Shown: one piece after another, positions 34,407 to 43,272 of the stretch
Layout of the letters: every line of letters begins with the position of its first letter
Numbering within the stretch: position 1 is the first letter of the stretch
NCBI RefSeq assembly: GCF_001956295.1
Contig: NZ_MRTD01000013.1
Coordinates: forward strand, 165,723-229,722
DNA: 64,000 bases
Reading direction: 5' to 3'
Source of the DNA: Paenibacillus sp. FSL A5-0031
Lineage (GTDB): Bacteria; Bacillota; Bacilli; Paenibacillales; Paenibacillaceae
Translations under genes and position numbers: made by a program
The notes under the pieces: model-generated
What the model saw: only the letters and a program-made list of their open reading frames with translations
Told to the model about the DNA's origin: nothing
The model's database searches: none

Positions 34407-35216
34407 ATGAATAATAGTTCTTCTTATGCGATTGGCGCATTCGCGAAGCTGACAAAAGTTACTGAGCGAACGCTCCGTTATTACGATCGACAGGGACTGC
34501 TTAAGCCGTCCAGCCGAAACGCGCATGGGCATCGCTTTTATACGGATCAGGATTTAATTCAACTGCAAAAGATTTTAACGTTAAAATATTTGGATTTCTC
34601 TTTAGAGGACATTTCTGCTTATTTGCAGCGGCCGGAGGAGGACTTGCAGCACTCATTAGCTTCCCAATATGAGATGCTTAAGAAAAAGCAGGCGCATTTG
34701 GAGCGTGTAATAGACACCATTGGACGGATGCAGAAAATTTTGGAGGGAGCGGGCAAGGTCGACAGCGATTCCTTGCTCGTGTTTATTCAACATATTCAGC
34801 ATGAACAGCAGCAGAAGGAATGGCTGTCAACGCAAATGCCGCCTTCTTTAGTAGATGCGATATTTATGGAAGGGATAGACTCGGAAATCAGATCGGCATT
34901 TGAAAGTAAAATAACGGTGTTCGCCATGGAGCTAAAGGAACTTTATAAGCAAGGAAAACAGCCTCTGGACGAAGAGGTGCTTGCTTGCGGTCTGAGTCTT
35001 GTTGCGCTCTTAGAGGAACTGCTGTCACCTGTCTTAGAGAGGTTTAGTGAAGAGGAGCTTGCGCAATTAGAGGTGCTGAACGATCCAGCTCATTCCTTTG
35101 ATCCTTTTTTATTCCCAAATTTGTTTACGAAGGATGAAGAAGCCTTCTTAGCCGTTACTTTCGATCATCTAGAGGCATTGAAAAAGTTGAAAGCAGGGAT
35201 AACCGATGAAAAATAG
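34407..35216 (+). CDS. MerR-family transcriptional regulator
   Basis: A 269-residue regulator. Residues 8-75 form the MerR winged HTH (YAIGAFAKLTKVTERTLRYY, DRQGLLKPSSRN) followed by a long dimerisation coiled coil (about 85-120, EMLKKKQAHLERVIDTIGRM) and an effector domain of about 150 residues that I cannot assign. Members with this build sense lipophilic drugs or cations. SD gaggggg is eight bases before the ATG. Its end overlaps the ABC half-transporter start by 11 bases, so the two genes are coupled and the MerR-type promoter upstream drives both. The effector is unknown. Confidence 0.9.
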   Translation: MNNSSSYAIGAFAKLTKVTERTLRYYDRQGLLKPSSRNAHGHRFYTDQDLIQLQKILTLKYLDFSLEDISAYLQRPEEDLQHSLASQYEMLKKKQAHLERVIDTIGRMQKILEGAGKVDSDSLLVFIQHIQHEQQQKEWLSTQMPPSLVDAIFMEGIDSEIRSAFESKITVFAMELKELYKQGKQPLDEEVLACGLSLVALLEELLSPVLERFSEEELAQLEVLNDPAHSFDPFLFPNLFTKDEEAFLAVTFDHLEALKKLKAGITDEK

Positions 35217-36975
35217 TGCTCAAGCAGATATGCCGAAGGCAACCATTGGCGTTTCACAATTTTTCAAGCTGATCGCGAAGCATAGACCCGCTAAGTTATT
35301 AATTATCGCTGCCGTTGTATTGGGACTAGGAGAGACGCTGCTCTCGCTGCTCATCCCTTTATTGACGAAAAATTTAGTCGAGGAGTTATCGCAATCGACC
35401 ATCCAAACGATGACGTTTGTTGTGCTTGGAGCAGTGTTTCTCGTTCAGACCATTATGTCTGGTTTCTCGGTCTATACGATGTCCTATGTAGGTCAGTATG
35501 TTATTGCAGGCTTGCGACGTGAAGTATGGAACCGAGTGATAAAGCTGCCAGTACCGTTTTTTGATCGCAACAATTCCGGCGAGACGATGAGCCGTGTTAC
35601 GAATGATACAAATGTGATCAAAGATTTTATCATCGGGCATGTAATATCGTTTTTTGGAGGAATTGTATCTATTATAGGCGGCGTAATTCTCCTGCTGCTG
35701 ATTGATTGGAAGCTCACGCTGCTTATGCTGATTGCCGTTCCAGTAGCACTTCTTGTTCTATGGCCGCTAGGCACCAAAATGTTCACAGTATCCAAATCCA
35801 TGCAGGATGAAACTGCATTATTTCAAGGCGATCTTGGCCGTGTGCTCTCCGACATTCGGCTTGTGAAGGCATCGCTTGCTGAGCCGGTAGAAAATCGTCA
35901 AGGCGACAAGCGAATCTCGCATTTGTTTACATTTGGCTTGCAGGAAGCTCGAATCATGTCAATCGTAACCCCTTTAATGATGACGGTGATGCTGCTCATT
36001 CTTGTTATATTAATCGGTTATGGCGGTGTAAGGGTCGCACAGGGCACTTTAACGGGCGGAGAGCTGGTTGCTGTCATTTTGTATATGTTCCAAATTGTTA
36101 TGCCGTTTACGCAGATGGCTTCGTTCTTCACGCAATTCCAGAAGGCGATGGGTGCTTCAGAACGTATTTTGGAGCTGCTAAATGAGAAGGAGGAACAGTC
36201 CAGCCATGAGATTGCGGCAGCAGTCCTTCACGAGAAAGATCTTCATTCCTATATTAAATTTGAACAGGTAAGCTTCGGATATTCGGAGGATCGGCCGCTG
36301 CTTCATTCGCTCTCGTTTCAAGTGAAGCAGGGACAAGTAACGGCGTTTGTAGGCCCGAGCGGCACAGGCAAGACAACGCTGTTCTCGCTGCTGGAGAGGT
36401 TCTATAATCCAACCGAGGGCGTCATAACGTATGGCGGGGAACCGATCGCTTCCATGGCGCTGGAAGATTGGCGTAAGCGGATTGCTTATGTTTCACAAGA
36501 TAGCCCGATGATGCAAGGCTCGATTCGTCACAATCTGACTTATGGGCTGGAGGATGTGAGCGAGGCGAAAATCAGGGAAGCTGTCGGTCAAGCGAATTTA
36601 ACAACTTTTATCGATTCGCTTCCTGAAGGTTATGAGACGGAGGTTGGAGAAAGAGGCGTTAAGCTTTCGGGAGGCCAGCGTCAACGGCTGGCGATTGCCC
36701 GGGCTATTTTGCGAAATCCTGATATACTGCTGCTGGATGAAGCGACGGCTCACCTCGACAGCGATTCGGAAATGCAAGTACAAGAAGCGCTTCAGGGCCT
36801 TATGACGGCAAGAACGACATTAGTCATTGCCCATCGACTTTCAACGATTCGTGGAGCCGACCAAATCATTGTGCTTGAGAAAGGTGGAATTTCGGGTCAG
36901 GGCACCCATGCGGAGCTGCTGGAGAACCATGAATTATATGCTAAGCTCGTACAGCAGCAGTTTAGTGTTGAGTAG
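35206..36975 (+). CDS. Multidrug-type ABC half-transporter (fused membrane + ATPase)
   Basis: A 589-residue exporter with a six-helix membrane domain (about 25-330) and a C-terminal ATPase. Walker A GPSGTGKTT (383-391), signature LSGGQRQRLA, Walker B ILLLDEATAHLDS and switch His in IAHRLSTIR are all present. The length and layout are those of BmrA/LmrA-like homodimeric drug exporters. Overlaps the MerR gene by 11 bases, which fits drug-induced expression. Its substrates are not predictable from sequence. No second half-transporter is adjacent, so it likely works as a homodimer. Confidence 0.93.
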   Translation: MKNSAQADMPKATIGVSQFFKLIAKHRPAKLLIIAAVVLGLGETLLSLLIPLLTKNLVEELSQSTIQTMTFVVLGAVFLVQTIMSGFSVYTMSYVGQYVIAGLRREVWNRVIKLPVPFFDRNNSGETMSRVTNDTNVIKDFIIGHVISFFGGIVSIIGGVILLLLIDWKLTLLMLIAVPVALLVLWPLGTKMFTVSKSMQDETALFQGDLGRVLSDIRLVKASLAEPVENRQGDKRISHLFTFGLQEARIMSIVTPLMMTVMLLILVILIGYGGVRVAQGTLTGGELVAVILYMFQIVMPFTQMASFFTQFQKAMGASERILELLNEKEEQSSHEIAAAVLHEKDLHSYIKFEQVSFGYSEDRPLLHSLSFQVKQGQVTAFVGPSGTGKTTLFSLLERFYNPTEGVITYGGEPIASMALEDWRKRIAYVSQDSPMMQGSIRHNLTYGLEDVSEAKIREAVGQANLTTFIDSLPEGYETEVGERGVKLSGGQRQRLAIARAILRNPDILLLDEATAHLDSDSEMQVQEALQGLMTARTTLVIAHRLSTIRGADQIIVLEKGGISGQGTHAELLENHELYAKLVQQQFSVE

Positions 36976-37114
36976 TTAGGTTAGTCGCGACAATAAAGCA
37001 TGCTGTAGCGTTAATGCGATTCCAACGGGTATCCAAGTCATTTTTGTCCAGATAAGCTATACTCAATACAACAGGTTATTGTATACCATTCCTAGGAATT
37101 GAGGTGGCTTAAGG

Positions 37115-37966
37115 ATGGCTAATGTAGCAGAAGTAACCAATCGACCTATTGCATTGATTACGGGAGCATCCAGTGGATTTGGGCTTTTGACGTCGATTCG
37201 CTTAGCGCAAGAGGGCTACTTTGTAATCGCAACAATGAGGGACATCGGGAAGAAGGAAGACGTGCTTGCAAAAGCAAAAGAGAACGGCGTACCAGATCAT
37301 ATTGCAATAATGAGGCTTGATATTACCGATTCTGACACCATAGTGGAAGTCATTGAGCAGGTAATGGAGCGCTGGGGCAGAATCGATGTGCTCGTAAATA
37401 ATGCGGGGTATGCCGTAATGGGCGTCGTTGAGGAAATACCGATGGTGGATTGGCGTGCTCAATTTGATACGAATTTCTTTGGTACCGTTGCTGTTACGAA
37501 AGCGGTTCTGCCACATATGCGAGTTCGCAGCCAAGGCAAAATTATTAATGTCAGCAGCGGAGCAGGCATTCTTGGTTTTTCCAACACGGGTGCGTATTCG
37601 GCCTCGAAATTTGCATTAGAGGGCTTTAGTGAAGCGCTGCGGCTAGAGCTGCTGCCATTTTCTATCCCGGTCGTACTCGTAGAACCCGGTACTTACGATA
37701 CGGGCATTGCAGCAAAGCATGTGTTTCGTGCGGAACAAAACTCCCCTTACAGCAAAATGATTGAGCGCTTTAATCAATTCAATAAAAAGTCGGAGAAAAA
37801 TGCGCCTAATCCGATTCAGGTTGCGAACACGATCGTGAAAATTTGCCAATCCCGCCGTCCGAAGCTTCGTTATGTGTGCGGAAATGATGCGAAGATGATT
37901 TTTGTTATGAAAAAGCTGTTCCCTTGGCGACTCATCGAATTTGTACTTCGCAAAGCACTGCACTAA
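37115..37966 (+). CDS. Short-chain dehydrogenase/reductase (SDR)
   Basis: A 283-residue classical SDR. Cofactor motif TGASSGFG (16-23), NNAG (95-98), catalytic Ser in INVSSGAG (147/148) and Tyr161-x3-Lys165 in AYSASK. The length is about 35 residues more than the classic 250, with extra C-terminal sequence that may alter membrane or substrate binding. Substrate and stereochemistry cannot be read; relatives include NAD(P)-dependent 17-beta-hydroxysteroid-type oxidoreductases and retinol-like enzymes. SD gaggtgg is 10 bases before the ATG. It is monocistronic, separated from the ABC gene by 139 bases. Confidence 0.9.
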   Translation: MANVAEVTNRPIALITGASSGFGLLTSIRLAQEGYFVIATMRDIGKKEDVLAKAKENGVPDHIAIMRLDITDSDTIVEVIEQVMERWGRIDVLVNNAGYAVMGVVEEIPMVDWRAQFDTNFFGTVAVTKAVLPHMRVRSQGKIINVSSGAGILGFSNTGAYSASKFALEGFSEALRLELLPFSIPVVLVEPGTYDTGIAAKHVFRAEQNSPYSKMIERFNQFNKKSEKNAPNPIQVANTIVKICQSRRPKLRYVCGNDAKMIFVMKKLFPWRLIEFVLRKALH

Positions 37967-37974
37967 ATTCAAAT

Positions 37975-38018
37975 AGCTGAGAGCGTTGTTTTCTGCGCTG
38001 CTCGGCTTTATTTTTATG
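37975..38018 (+). terminator. Probable terminator after the SDR gene
   Basis: Imperfect stem agctgagagcg / cgctgctcggct followed by TTTATTTTTAT. Bulges make it weaker than the others. Confidence 0.45.
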
Positions 38019-38047
38019 TAGCCAAGACAGATAAGACCCTGAGACCA

Positions 38048-38077
38048 TTGACGCATCGAAAAAGTCCATGGTACTCT
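38048..38077 (+). promoter_or_regulatory. Candidate sigma-A promoter of the STM4015-4011 cluster
   Basis: TTGACG (38048-38053), 18 bases, TACTCT (38072-38077), 33 bases before the TTG start. The -35 is near-consensus and the -10 weak. Confidence 0.45.
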
Positions 38078-38109
38078 AACTTCACATGGAAACTATTGGA
38101 GGGATCATC

Positions 38110-38952
38110 TTGATTGAAATTCGCTTATCGGTAGGTTATGACGAGTATGAAGAAGGCGTAAGGATGTCTGAACTGATTGAGAAATTGGCATCTAGCGCAG
38201 ATGGCGAGAAGCTGTCTATACTAACGATTGGCGATTGGGGTCAGGCGTATGAGAATTCTCCGGACAGCTTCTTGGAATCATTGATCAGCCACAAAGATTC
38301 TTTTCCTAATTTAACGAAATTATTTATTGGAGATATGGGTTTTGAGGAATGTGAGGTTTCCTGGATTAATCAGACGAACCTTTCACCGCTGCTTGCGGCA
38401 TTCCCGAATTTGCAGTCATTGTCGATCAAGGGCAGCCAAGAGTTAAGCTTGCAGCCGCTTGTACACGAGAAGCTGCAAGAGCTCGTTATTATTTGCGGAG
38501 GGCTTCCGAAGTCTGTGCTAGAGGAAATAACGAGTGCAAAGCTGCCTGAGCTGAAGAAGCTTGAGCTTTATCTGGGCGTAGATGATTACGGTTTTGACGG
38601 CGGAATAGAGGATGTCATGCCGCTGCTGCAAGGTGATCTGTTTCCAAAGCTTACATACTTAGGCTTGAAGGATAGTGAAATTCAGGACGAAATCGCAATT
38701 GCGATCGCGGATGCGCCGATTTTGGACCAGTTGGAAATACTTGATCTTTCTTACGGCACGTTATCCGATGAAGGCGGCAAGGCACTGCTTGCAAGCGAGC
38801 GTGTGAAGAAGCTGAAGCACCTTAACCTGAGCTACCACTATATGTCGGATGAGCTGCTGCTTCGCTGGAAGCAAGCAGGCCTGTCAGTAGATGTGACGGA
38901 CCAGCAGGAAACGGATGAAGATGATTGGCGTTATCCGTTCCTTACTGAATAA
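38110..38952 (+). CDS. STM4015-family leucine-rich-repeat protein
   Basis: A 280-residue cytosolic protein made of repeats in LxxLxLxx style: FPNLTKLFIGDMGFEE, FPNLQSLSIKGSQELS, LPELKKLELYLGV, FPKLTYLGLKDSEI and LEILDLSYGTLSDEG. This is the leucine-rich-repeat family named after Salmonella STM4015 and found as the first gene of STM4015-4011 clusters. Such repeats bind proteins or peptides; no catalytic residues are visible. Start: ATG 38086 has no SD; TTG 38110 has GGAGGGA six bases before it and gives the sequence IEIRLSVGYDEYEEG. Its stop overlaps the next ATG by one base, so translation is coupled. Role in the cluster is unknown; substrate recognition or scaffolding is the obvious guess. 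Confidence 0.8.
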   Translation: MIEIRLSVGYDEYEEGVRMSELIEKLASSADGEKLSILTIGDWGQAYENSPDSFLESLISHKDSFPNLTKLFIGDMGFEECEVSWINQTNLSPLLAAFPNLQSLSIKGSQELSLQPLVHEKLQELVIICGGLPKSVLEEITSAKLPELKKLELYLGVDDYGFDGGIEDVMPLLQGDLFPKLTYLGLKDSEIQDEIAIAIADAPILDQLEILDLSYGTLSDEGGKALLASERVKKLKHLNLSYHYMSDELLLRWKQAGLSVDVTDQQETDEDDWRYPFLTE

Positions 38953-40178
38953 TGGATCATTTTATAAACGACGGCGTTGCCGAAGCTCCTTATTTGCTCA
39001 TCGGAAATCCGTCTAACAAACGAACATTCGGCTTGCAGGCAGCAAGAAAGAAGCAGGGGCTCGCTCCTGCTGTTGTGCTCTCCTATGAGCAACTGCTCAA
39101 GCGAACAGTGTTTATTCAAGATATTTTGCGAGATTATGCAGAAGCCGATAAGGTCATTATTCGGCTAGATGCGCCAGGTGAGGATCAAGCTGTTGAACGA
39201 CAGTTGATCGCATGGGGTGCGGCTGACCGAAGCGGCGATGACTTATTCTGGTCAGCGGGCTCTCTGCCGCACAATATTTCGATATCCGCGGAGGAAGCGC
39301 AGCAGCTGCCGCTGGAGCATGGACGAATCTATTACCCAGCACAGTGGTACCGCGGGTACTGCCGATTTCTTGCTGCGATGCATACAGAGGTTAAAGCATC
39401 AGGCGTTTCCGCAAGCTGGGTAAACTCGCCGGGAAGCGTAGCTAATATGTTCGACAAAAGAAGCTGTTGGCAGCTGCTCACACGTCATGGACTCATCATG
39501 CCGGCTCTTCCTGCTCCTACAGGAAGCATAAAAAATTACGATGAACTGCAAGCGGCGATTGCTGCAAGCGGCATGAGGCGTCTGTTTATTAAGCTTGCCT
39601 GCGGATCGGGCGCTTCTGGTGTTATTGCCTATCAGATCAATCCTCGTACAGGCGATGAACTGGCTATCACGACCATCGGCATAGAAGAACGGGCCCGCGG
39701 TATTTGCTATTTCAACGAAGGCAAGCTGCGGCGTTACAGGGAACGCTCAGACATTCGGCGAATGGTCGATTGGGTATGCCGGGAAGGCGCACATATTGAA
39801 CGATGGATTGAGAAGGAAAGCTTCGAGAGCAAGTCGTTTGATGTACGGCAGCTTGTTGTGGATGGTAAGGCTTGTCATACGGTACTCCGTTTAAGCAGCA
39901 CTCCAATTACGAATCTTCATCTGCGCAACGAACGGAGGATGGATGTCGAGCAGCTGCTATCTGCAGAAGTAAAGGCAGCGGTGCAGCGGACAGCTGAATC
40001 CGCGCTCCGAGCATTTCCCGGCTGCTCTTCGGCAGGCGTTGATGTGCTAGTTCAAAGAGGAAGCGGCATGACCTATCCGATAGACATCAATCCTTTTGGT
40101 GATTTGCTGTACGGCGCCGAGTATGAGGGGATGAACACCTATGAATGGCAAATGCAGCAGCTGCTTAGAGGGGAATAG
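38952..40178 (+). CDS. STM4014-family ATP-grasp-like protein
   Basis: A 408-residue protein with ATP-grasp features. The N-terminal PYLLIGNPSNKRTFG resembles a pre-grasp domain, the phosphate-binding glycine-rich strand is FIKLACGSGASGVIAY, and the metal-binding end is AGVDVLVQRGSGMTYPIDINPFGD, with the D-x-N pair in IDINPF. ATP-grasp enzymes join a carboxylate to an amine or thiol via an acylphosphate. The family is named after Salmonella STM4014 and has no assigned reaction known to me. It overlaps the LRR gene by one base and is six bases from the next. Together with two radical SAM proteins a ligase reaction on a peptide or small molecule is suggested. Substrate inferred only. Confidence 0.82.
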   Translation: MDHFINDGVAEAPYLLIGNPSNKRTFGLQAARKKQGLAPAVVLSYEQLLKRTVFIQDILRDYAEADKVIIRLDAPGEDQAVERQLIAWGAADRSGDDLFWSAGSLPHNISISAEEAQQLPLEHGRIYYPAQWYRGYCRFLAAMHTEVKASGVSASWVNSPGSVANMFDKRSCWQLLTRHGLIMPALPAPTGSIKNYDELQAAIAASGMRRLFIKLACGSGASGVIAYQINPRTGDELAITTIGIEERARGICYFNEGKLRRYRERSDIRRMVDWVCREGAHIERWIEKESFESKSFDVRQLVVDGKACHTVLRLSSTPITNLHLRNERRMDVEQLLSAEVKAAVQRTAESALRAFPGCSSAGVDVLVQRGSGMTYPIDINPFGDLLYGAEYEGMNTYEWQMQQLLRGE

Positions 40179-40184
40179 ATACGA

Positions 40185-40970
40185 ATGTTAGACATGAACC
40201 AAATTGTAGGTTCTCACGATATACTCATGATTACGCTTGATACGCTGCGTTATGACGCTGCGAAGCTTGAGGAAAAGAATTGCCCGAACCTTTGCGGAAG
40301 TGGAGGCTGGGAGAAGAGGCATTCGCCGGGCAGCTTTACTTATGCTGCCCATCATGCTTTTTTTGGCGGTTTTTTGCCTACTCCTGCAAATACGGACAAA
40401 GCTTCTCATATTAGATTGTTTCATACAAAAAATACGGGGCTTAAGACGCACCCTCATACATGGTTATTTGACGCTCCGGATCTTGTATCCGGCTTGCAGG
40501 AGGCGGGCTACCGAACAATCTGCATCGGTGGCGTCATTTTTTTTACGAAAAAGAATAAGCTAGCCAAGGTTCTGCCTAGTTATTTTCAAGAAAGCTATTG
40601 GCGGATGACATTCGGTGTAACGAATCCGCGTTCGACGGAGCATCAAGTGAATCACGCGCTTAAGCTGCTGGAGAGATCGGATCCCGCCGAGAAGCTGTTT
40701 CTGTTCATGAATATATCAGCCATGCATGGACCTAATCATTATTTTGTAGATGGCGCCAAACGGGATTCCGTGGAAACACAGCGTGCCGCGCTTCGTTATG
40801 TTGATAGTCAGCTTGCCCCATTGTTTGAAGCTATGCGGCGCAGAGGGAAAACTTTATGTCTTGCGTTTTCCGATCATGGGACAGCCTACGGCGAGGACGG
40901 CTATGAAGGGCATCGGCTCGCCCACGAGGTTGTCTGGAATGTGCCGTATCGCGAATTTATTTTGGAATAA
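40185..40970 (+). CDS. STM4013-family alkaline phosphatase/sulfatase-superfamily hydrolase
   Basis: A 261-residue protein of the alkaline phosphatase fold. Metal-binding and nucleophile sites are visible: ILMITLDTLRYD (Asp19/Asp24 region), SPGSFTYAAHH around Ser50/Thr52 as the likely nucleophile or metal ligand, and AFSDHGTAYGEDGYEGHRLAHE (Asp230, His231, His243, His247) as the second metal site. It would hydrolyse a phosphate or sulfate ester in the cytosol, as no signal peptide is present. Family name follows Salmonella STM4013. Start may also be ATG 40194. It is six bases after the ATP-grasp gene and 14 before the radical SAM gene, all in one operon. Substrate unknown. Confidence 0.82.
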   Translation: MLDMNQIVGSHDILMITLDTLRYDAAKLEEKNCPNLCGSGGWEKRHSPGSFTYAAHHAFFGGFLPTPANTDKASHIRLFHTKNTGLKTHPHTWLFDAPDLVSGLQEAGYRTICIGGVIFFTKKNKLAKVLPSYFQESYWRMTFGVTNPRSTEHQVNHALKLLERSDPAEKLFLFMNISAMHGPNHYFVDGAKRDSVETQRAALRYVDSQLAPLFEAMRRRGKTLCLAFSDHGTAYGEDGYEGHRLAHEVVWNVPYREFILE

Positions 40971-40984
40971 GGAGGAGAAGCAGC

Positions 40985-42343
40985 TTGCAAAAATCATCTT
41001 CGCTACCATCTTTTCCGGAGCTTAAGGAGCAGGAGCAGCGCTGGATGGCGGCTCCTTACCGTTCCTATTTGTATTCCTATCCCCATAAGACAGCTTACCG
41101 TGATTTGCATCCCGCGCAGTCACTTAAGGAGATGTGGGAGCGGGATCAAACCGATTATTATTTTTTGTATATGCATATTCCTTTTTGCGGTGCCCGCTGC
41201 GGCTTTTGCAATTTGTTCACGCTGCCTGATCGTCGTTTAGACGTACATGAGCAGTATATAGATGCCATGCAGCGGCAGGCGGAGCAGTGGGCGCCTTGGT
41301 TTAAAGGCAAAACATTTTCGCGATTTGCGATTGGCGGCGGGACGCCAACCTTGCTTGCGGCTCCCCAGTTGAACCGTCTATTCGATATAGCAGAGAATAC
41401 AATGGGCCTTGATCCGATGAAGGCATCGGTATCGGTCGAGACGTCGCCGGAAACGGTAACGGCTGACCGCATGCGCGTTCTTAAGGATCGCTATGTTGAT
41501 CGAATCAGCATGGGTGTTCAAAGCTTCGTTGAAGAGGAAGCAGCAGCTATCTATCGTCCGCAGAAGCCGCGGCTTGCGGAAGAGGCGCTGGAAACGTTGA
41601 TGTCCTATTCGTTTCCGCTCGTGAATGTTGATCTTATTTACGGGTTGCCTAAGCAAACCGCGGAAACATGGATTTATTCACTGGAGAAGGCGATCAGCTA
41701 TGCGCCTGGCGAAATATTTATATACCCGCTTTATACGCGTGAGAACACCATTATAAAGCCGGAGCAGATGCGCAGCGCAGGAGAGGATATTCGACTGGAA
41801 CTGTACCATATTGCGCGGCAGCGTCTGGAAGCGGCAGGCTATAAGCAGTTTTCGATGAGGCGTTTCGCTAGAGATACATCGTTTGATCATAAAACCGTGC
41901 TGCCCTTCAGCTGTCAGGAGGAAGGCATGGCAGGGCTTGGCTGCGGGGCACGCTCTTACACCCGCGATGTACATTATGCATCGCGTTATGGCGTGAGCGC
42001 AGCGGCAACGCGCAGCATTATTGAACAATATGTTGCTGCAGAGCGTTATGATACGGCCGATTACGGCTTTATTCTGAATGAAGCGGAGCAGAAGCGCAGG
42101 TTTATATTGAAAGCTTTACTGCACCGCGAAGGGCTAATCTTACACACGTACGAGGAGCGATTCAAGAGTAATGCGCTATCCGATCATCCTGATTTGCAGA
42201 CACTGATCCGTTTGGAGCTGGCGGAGCTTCAGGAGGATACTCTTCGCCTGACGACTCAAGGCATGGCTTATTCGGATGCGATTGGCGACGAGTTTATTTC
42301 GGGCGAAGTAAGAGAGCTTATGAACGGATACGTCATCCGATGA
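40985..42343 (+). CDS. STM4012-family radical SAM protein (HemN/HemW-like)
   Basis: A 452-residue radical SAM enzyme with a CxxxCxxC site, Cys68-Gly-Ala-Arg-Cys72-Gly-Phe-Cys75, that holds the [4Fe-4S] cluster which cleaves S-adenosylmethionine. The GGGTPTLL motif (about 119-126), SVETSPETVT, RISMGVQSF and DLIYGLPKQT follow the HemN/HemW barrel order. The C-terminal part (about 340-452) is helical and could bind a second ligand or protein. Start is TTG at 40985 with AAGGAGG upstream. Its stop overlaps the next start by four bases (ATGA), so the two radical SAM proteins are co-made. Reaction unknown. Confidence 0.9.
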   Translation: MQKSSSLPSFPELKEQEQRWMAAPYRSYLYSYPHKTAYRDLHPAQSLKEMWERDQTDYYFLYMHIPFCGARCGFCNLFTLPDRRLDVHEQYIDAMQRQAEQWAPWFKGKTFSRFAIGGGTPTLLAAPQLNRLFDIAENTMGLDPMKASVSVETSPETVTADRMRVLKDRYVDRISMGVQSFVEEEAAAIYRPQKPRLAEEALETLMSYSFPLVNVDLIYGLPKQTAETWIYSLEKAISYAPGEIFIYPLYTRENTIIKPEQMRSAGEDIRLELYHIARQRLEAAGYKQFSMRRFARDTSFDHKTVLPFSCQEEGMAGLGCGARSYTRDVHYASRYGVSAAATRSIIEQYVAAERYDTADYGFILNEAEQKRRFILKALLHREGLILHTYEERFKSNALSDHPDLQTLIRLELAELQEDTLRLTTQGMAYSDAIGDEFISGEVRELMNGYVIR

Positions 42344-43203
42344 AGGCGGTGCTCTATTACCGCGGCGCGTTGTCATCATGCAATTATGACTGTCCTTATT
42401 GCCCATTCAGCAAAACAAAGGACAGCAAAGCGACGCTTGCGAAGGATAAGCAGCAGCTTCATGCCTTTATGGACTGGGTTCGGGAGCAAGGCAGCTCCGG
42501 ACATCAGCTCTCGATTTTTTTCAATCCTTATGGCGAAGCGCTCGTACATCGGTGGTATCGTGAGGCGATGATCGAGCTGTCCCATATGCCGCATATCGAG
42601 AAGGTAGCTGTCCAGACCAATTTATCCGTCAAGCTTGATTGGACGAACGACATCGACCGGAGCAAGGCAGCCTTTTGGGTTACCTATCATCCTGGACAAA
42701 CGAGCCATGCTTCTTTCCTAAGCCAGTGCATGAGGCTGTATGAGCAGGGAATTCCTTTTAGTGTCGGGTCTGTTGGGATACGCTCGGCTTTCGGCGCGAT
42801 TAAGCAGCTGCGGCAGCTGCTGCCAGAGGATGTATACCTGTGGGTCAACGCCTTCAAGGATCAGAAAAATTATTATTCAGAGAATGAGATTGTTTATTTA
42901 ACCGAAATTGACCCGCATTTCCAGCTGAACGTTCCCGATTACGATAGTTTAGGCAAACCATGCGGCGCGGGCTCACATGTGTTTTATGTGCAAGGGGCTG
43001 GCATTGTCAAACGCTGCTATAGCGATCGCAAGGTTATCGGCCATCTCTATCGTGACGGACTTGAGGGTCTAGCATCTGAGCGTCCTTGCACGATGAAGAA
43101 ATGCGGGTGCTACATTGGCTATATTCATATGCCCGAACTGAAGCTGGGCGAGGTTTACGGTGATCGTCTGCTAGAACGCATACCGTCAGGTTATGCGCGA
43201 TAG
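42340..43203 (+). CDS. STM4011-family radical SAM protein with extra cysteine cluster
   Basis: A 287-residue protein with CNYDCPYC (Cys14, Cys18, Cys21) as the SAM-cleaving cluster site, very close to the N-terminus. The C-terminal region has Cys208 (KPCGAG), Cys226 (KRCYSDRK), Cys250, Cys255 and Cys257 (RPCTMKKCGCY), which could hold an auxiliary Fe-S cluster as in SPASM-type enzymes; this is inference. FFNPYGEALVHRWYRE sits in the usual GEP-like position. It starts in the stop of the upstream gene and is the last of the cluster. It is the family called STM4011 after Salmonella; I know no assigned reaction. Confidence 0.88.
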   Translation: MKAVLYYRGALSSCNYDCPYCPFSKTKDSKATLAKDKQQLHAFMDWVREQGSSGHQLSIFFNPYGEALVHRWYREAMIELSHMPHIEKVAVQTNLSVKLDWTNDIDRSKAAFWVTYHPGQTSHASFLSQCMRLYEQGIPFSVGSVGIRSAFGAIKQLRQLLPEDVYLWVNAFKDQKNYYSENEIVYLTEIDPHFQLNVPDYDSLGKPCGAGSHVFYVQGAGIVKRCYSDRKVIGHLYRDGLEGLASERPCTMKKCGCYIGYIHMPELKLGEVYGDRLLERIPSGYAR

Positions 43204-43272
43204 CTTGCTTCAAAATTATCGAAATAGGGTAAAGTAAATCATGGCTTGAATCATGAGAGGAGTGTGCACCAT

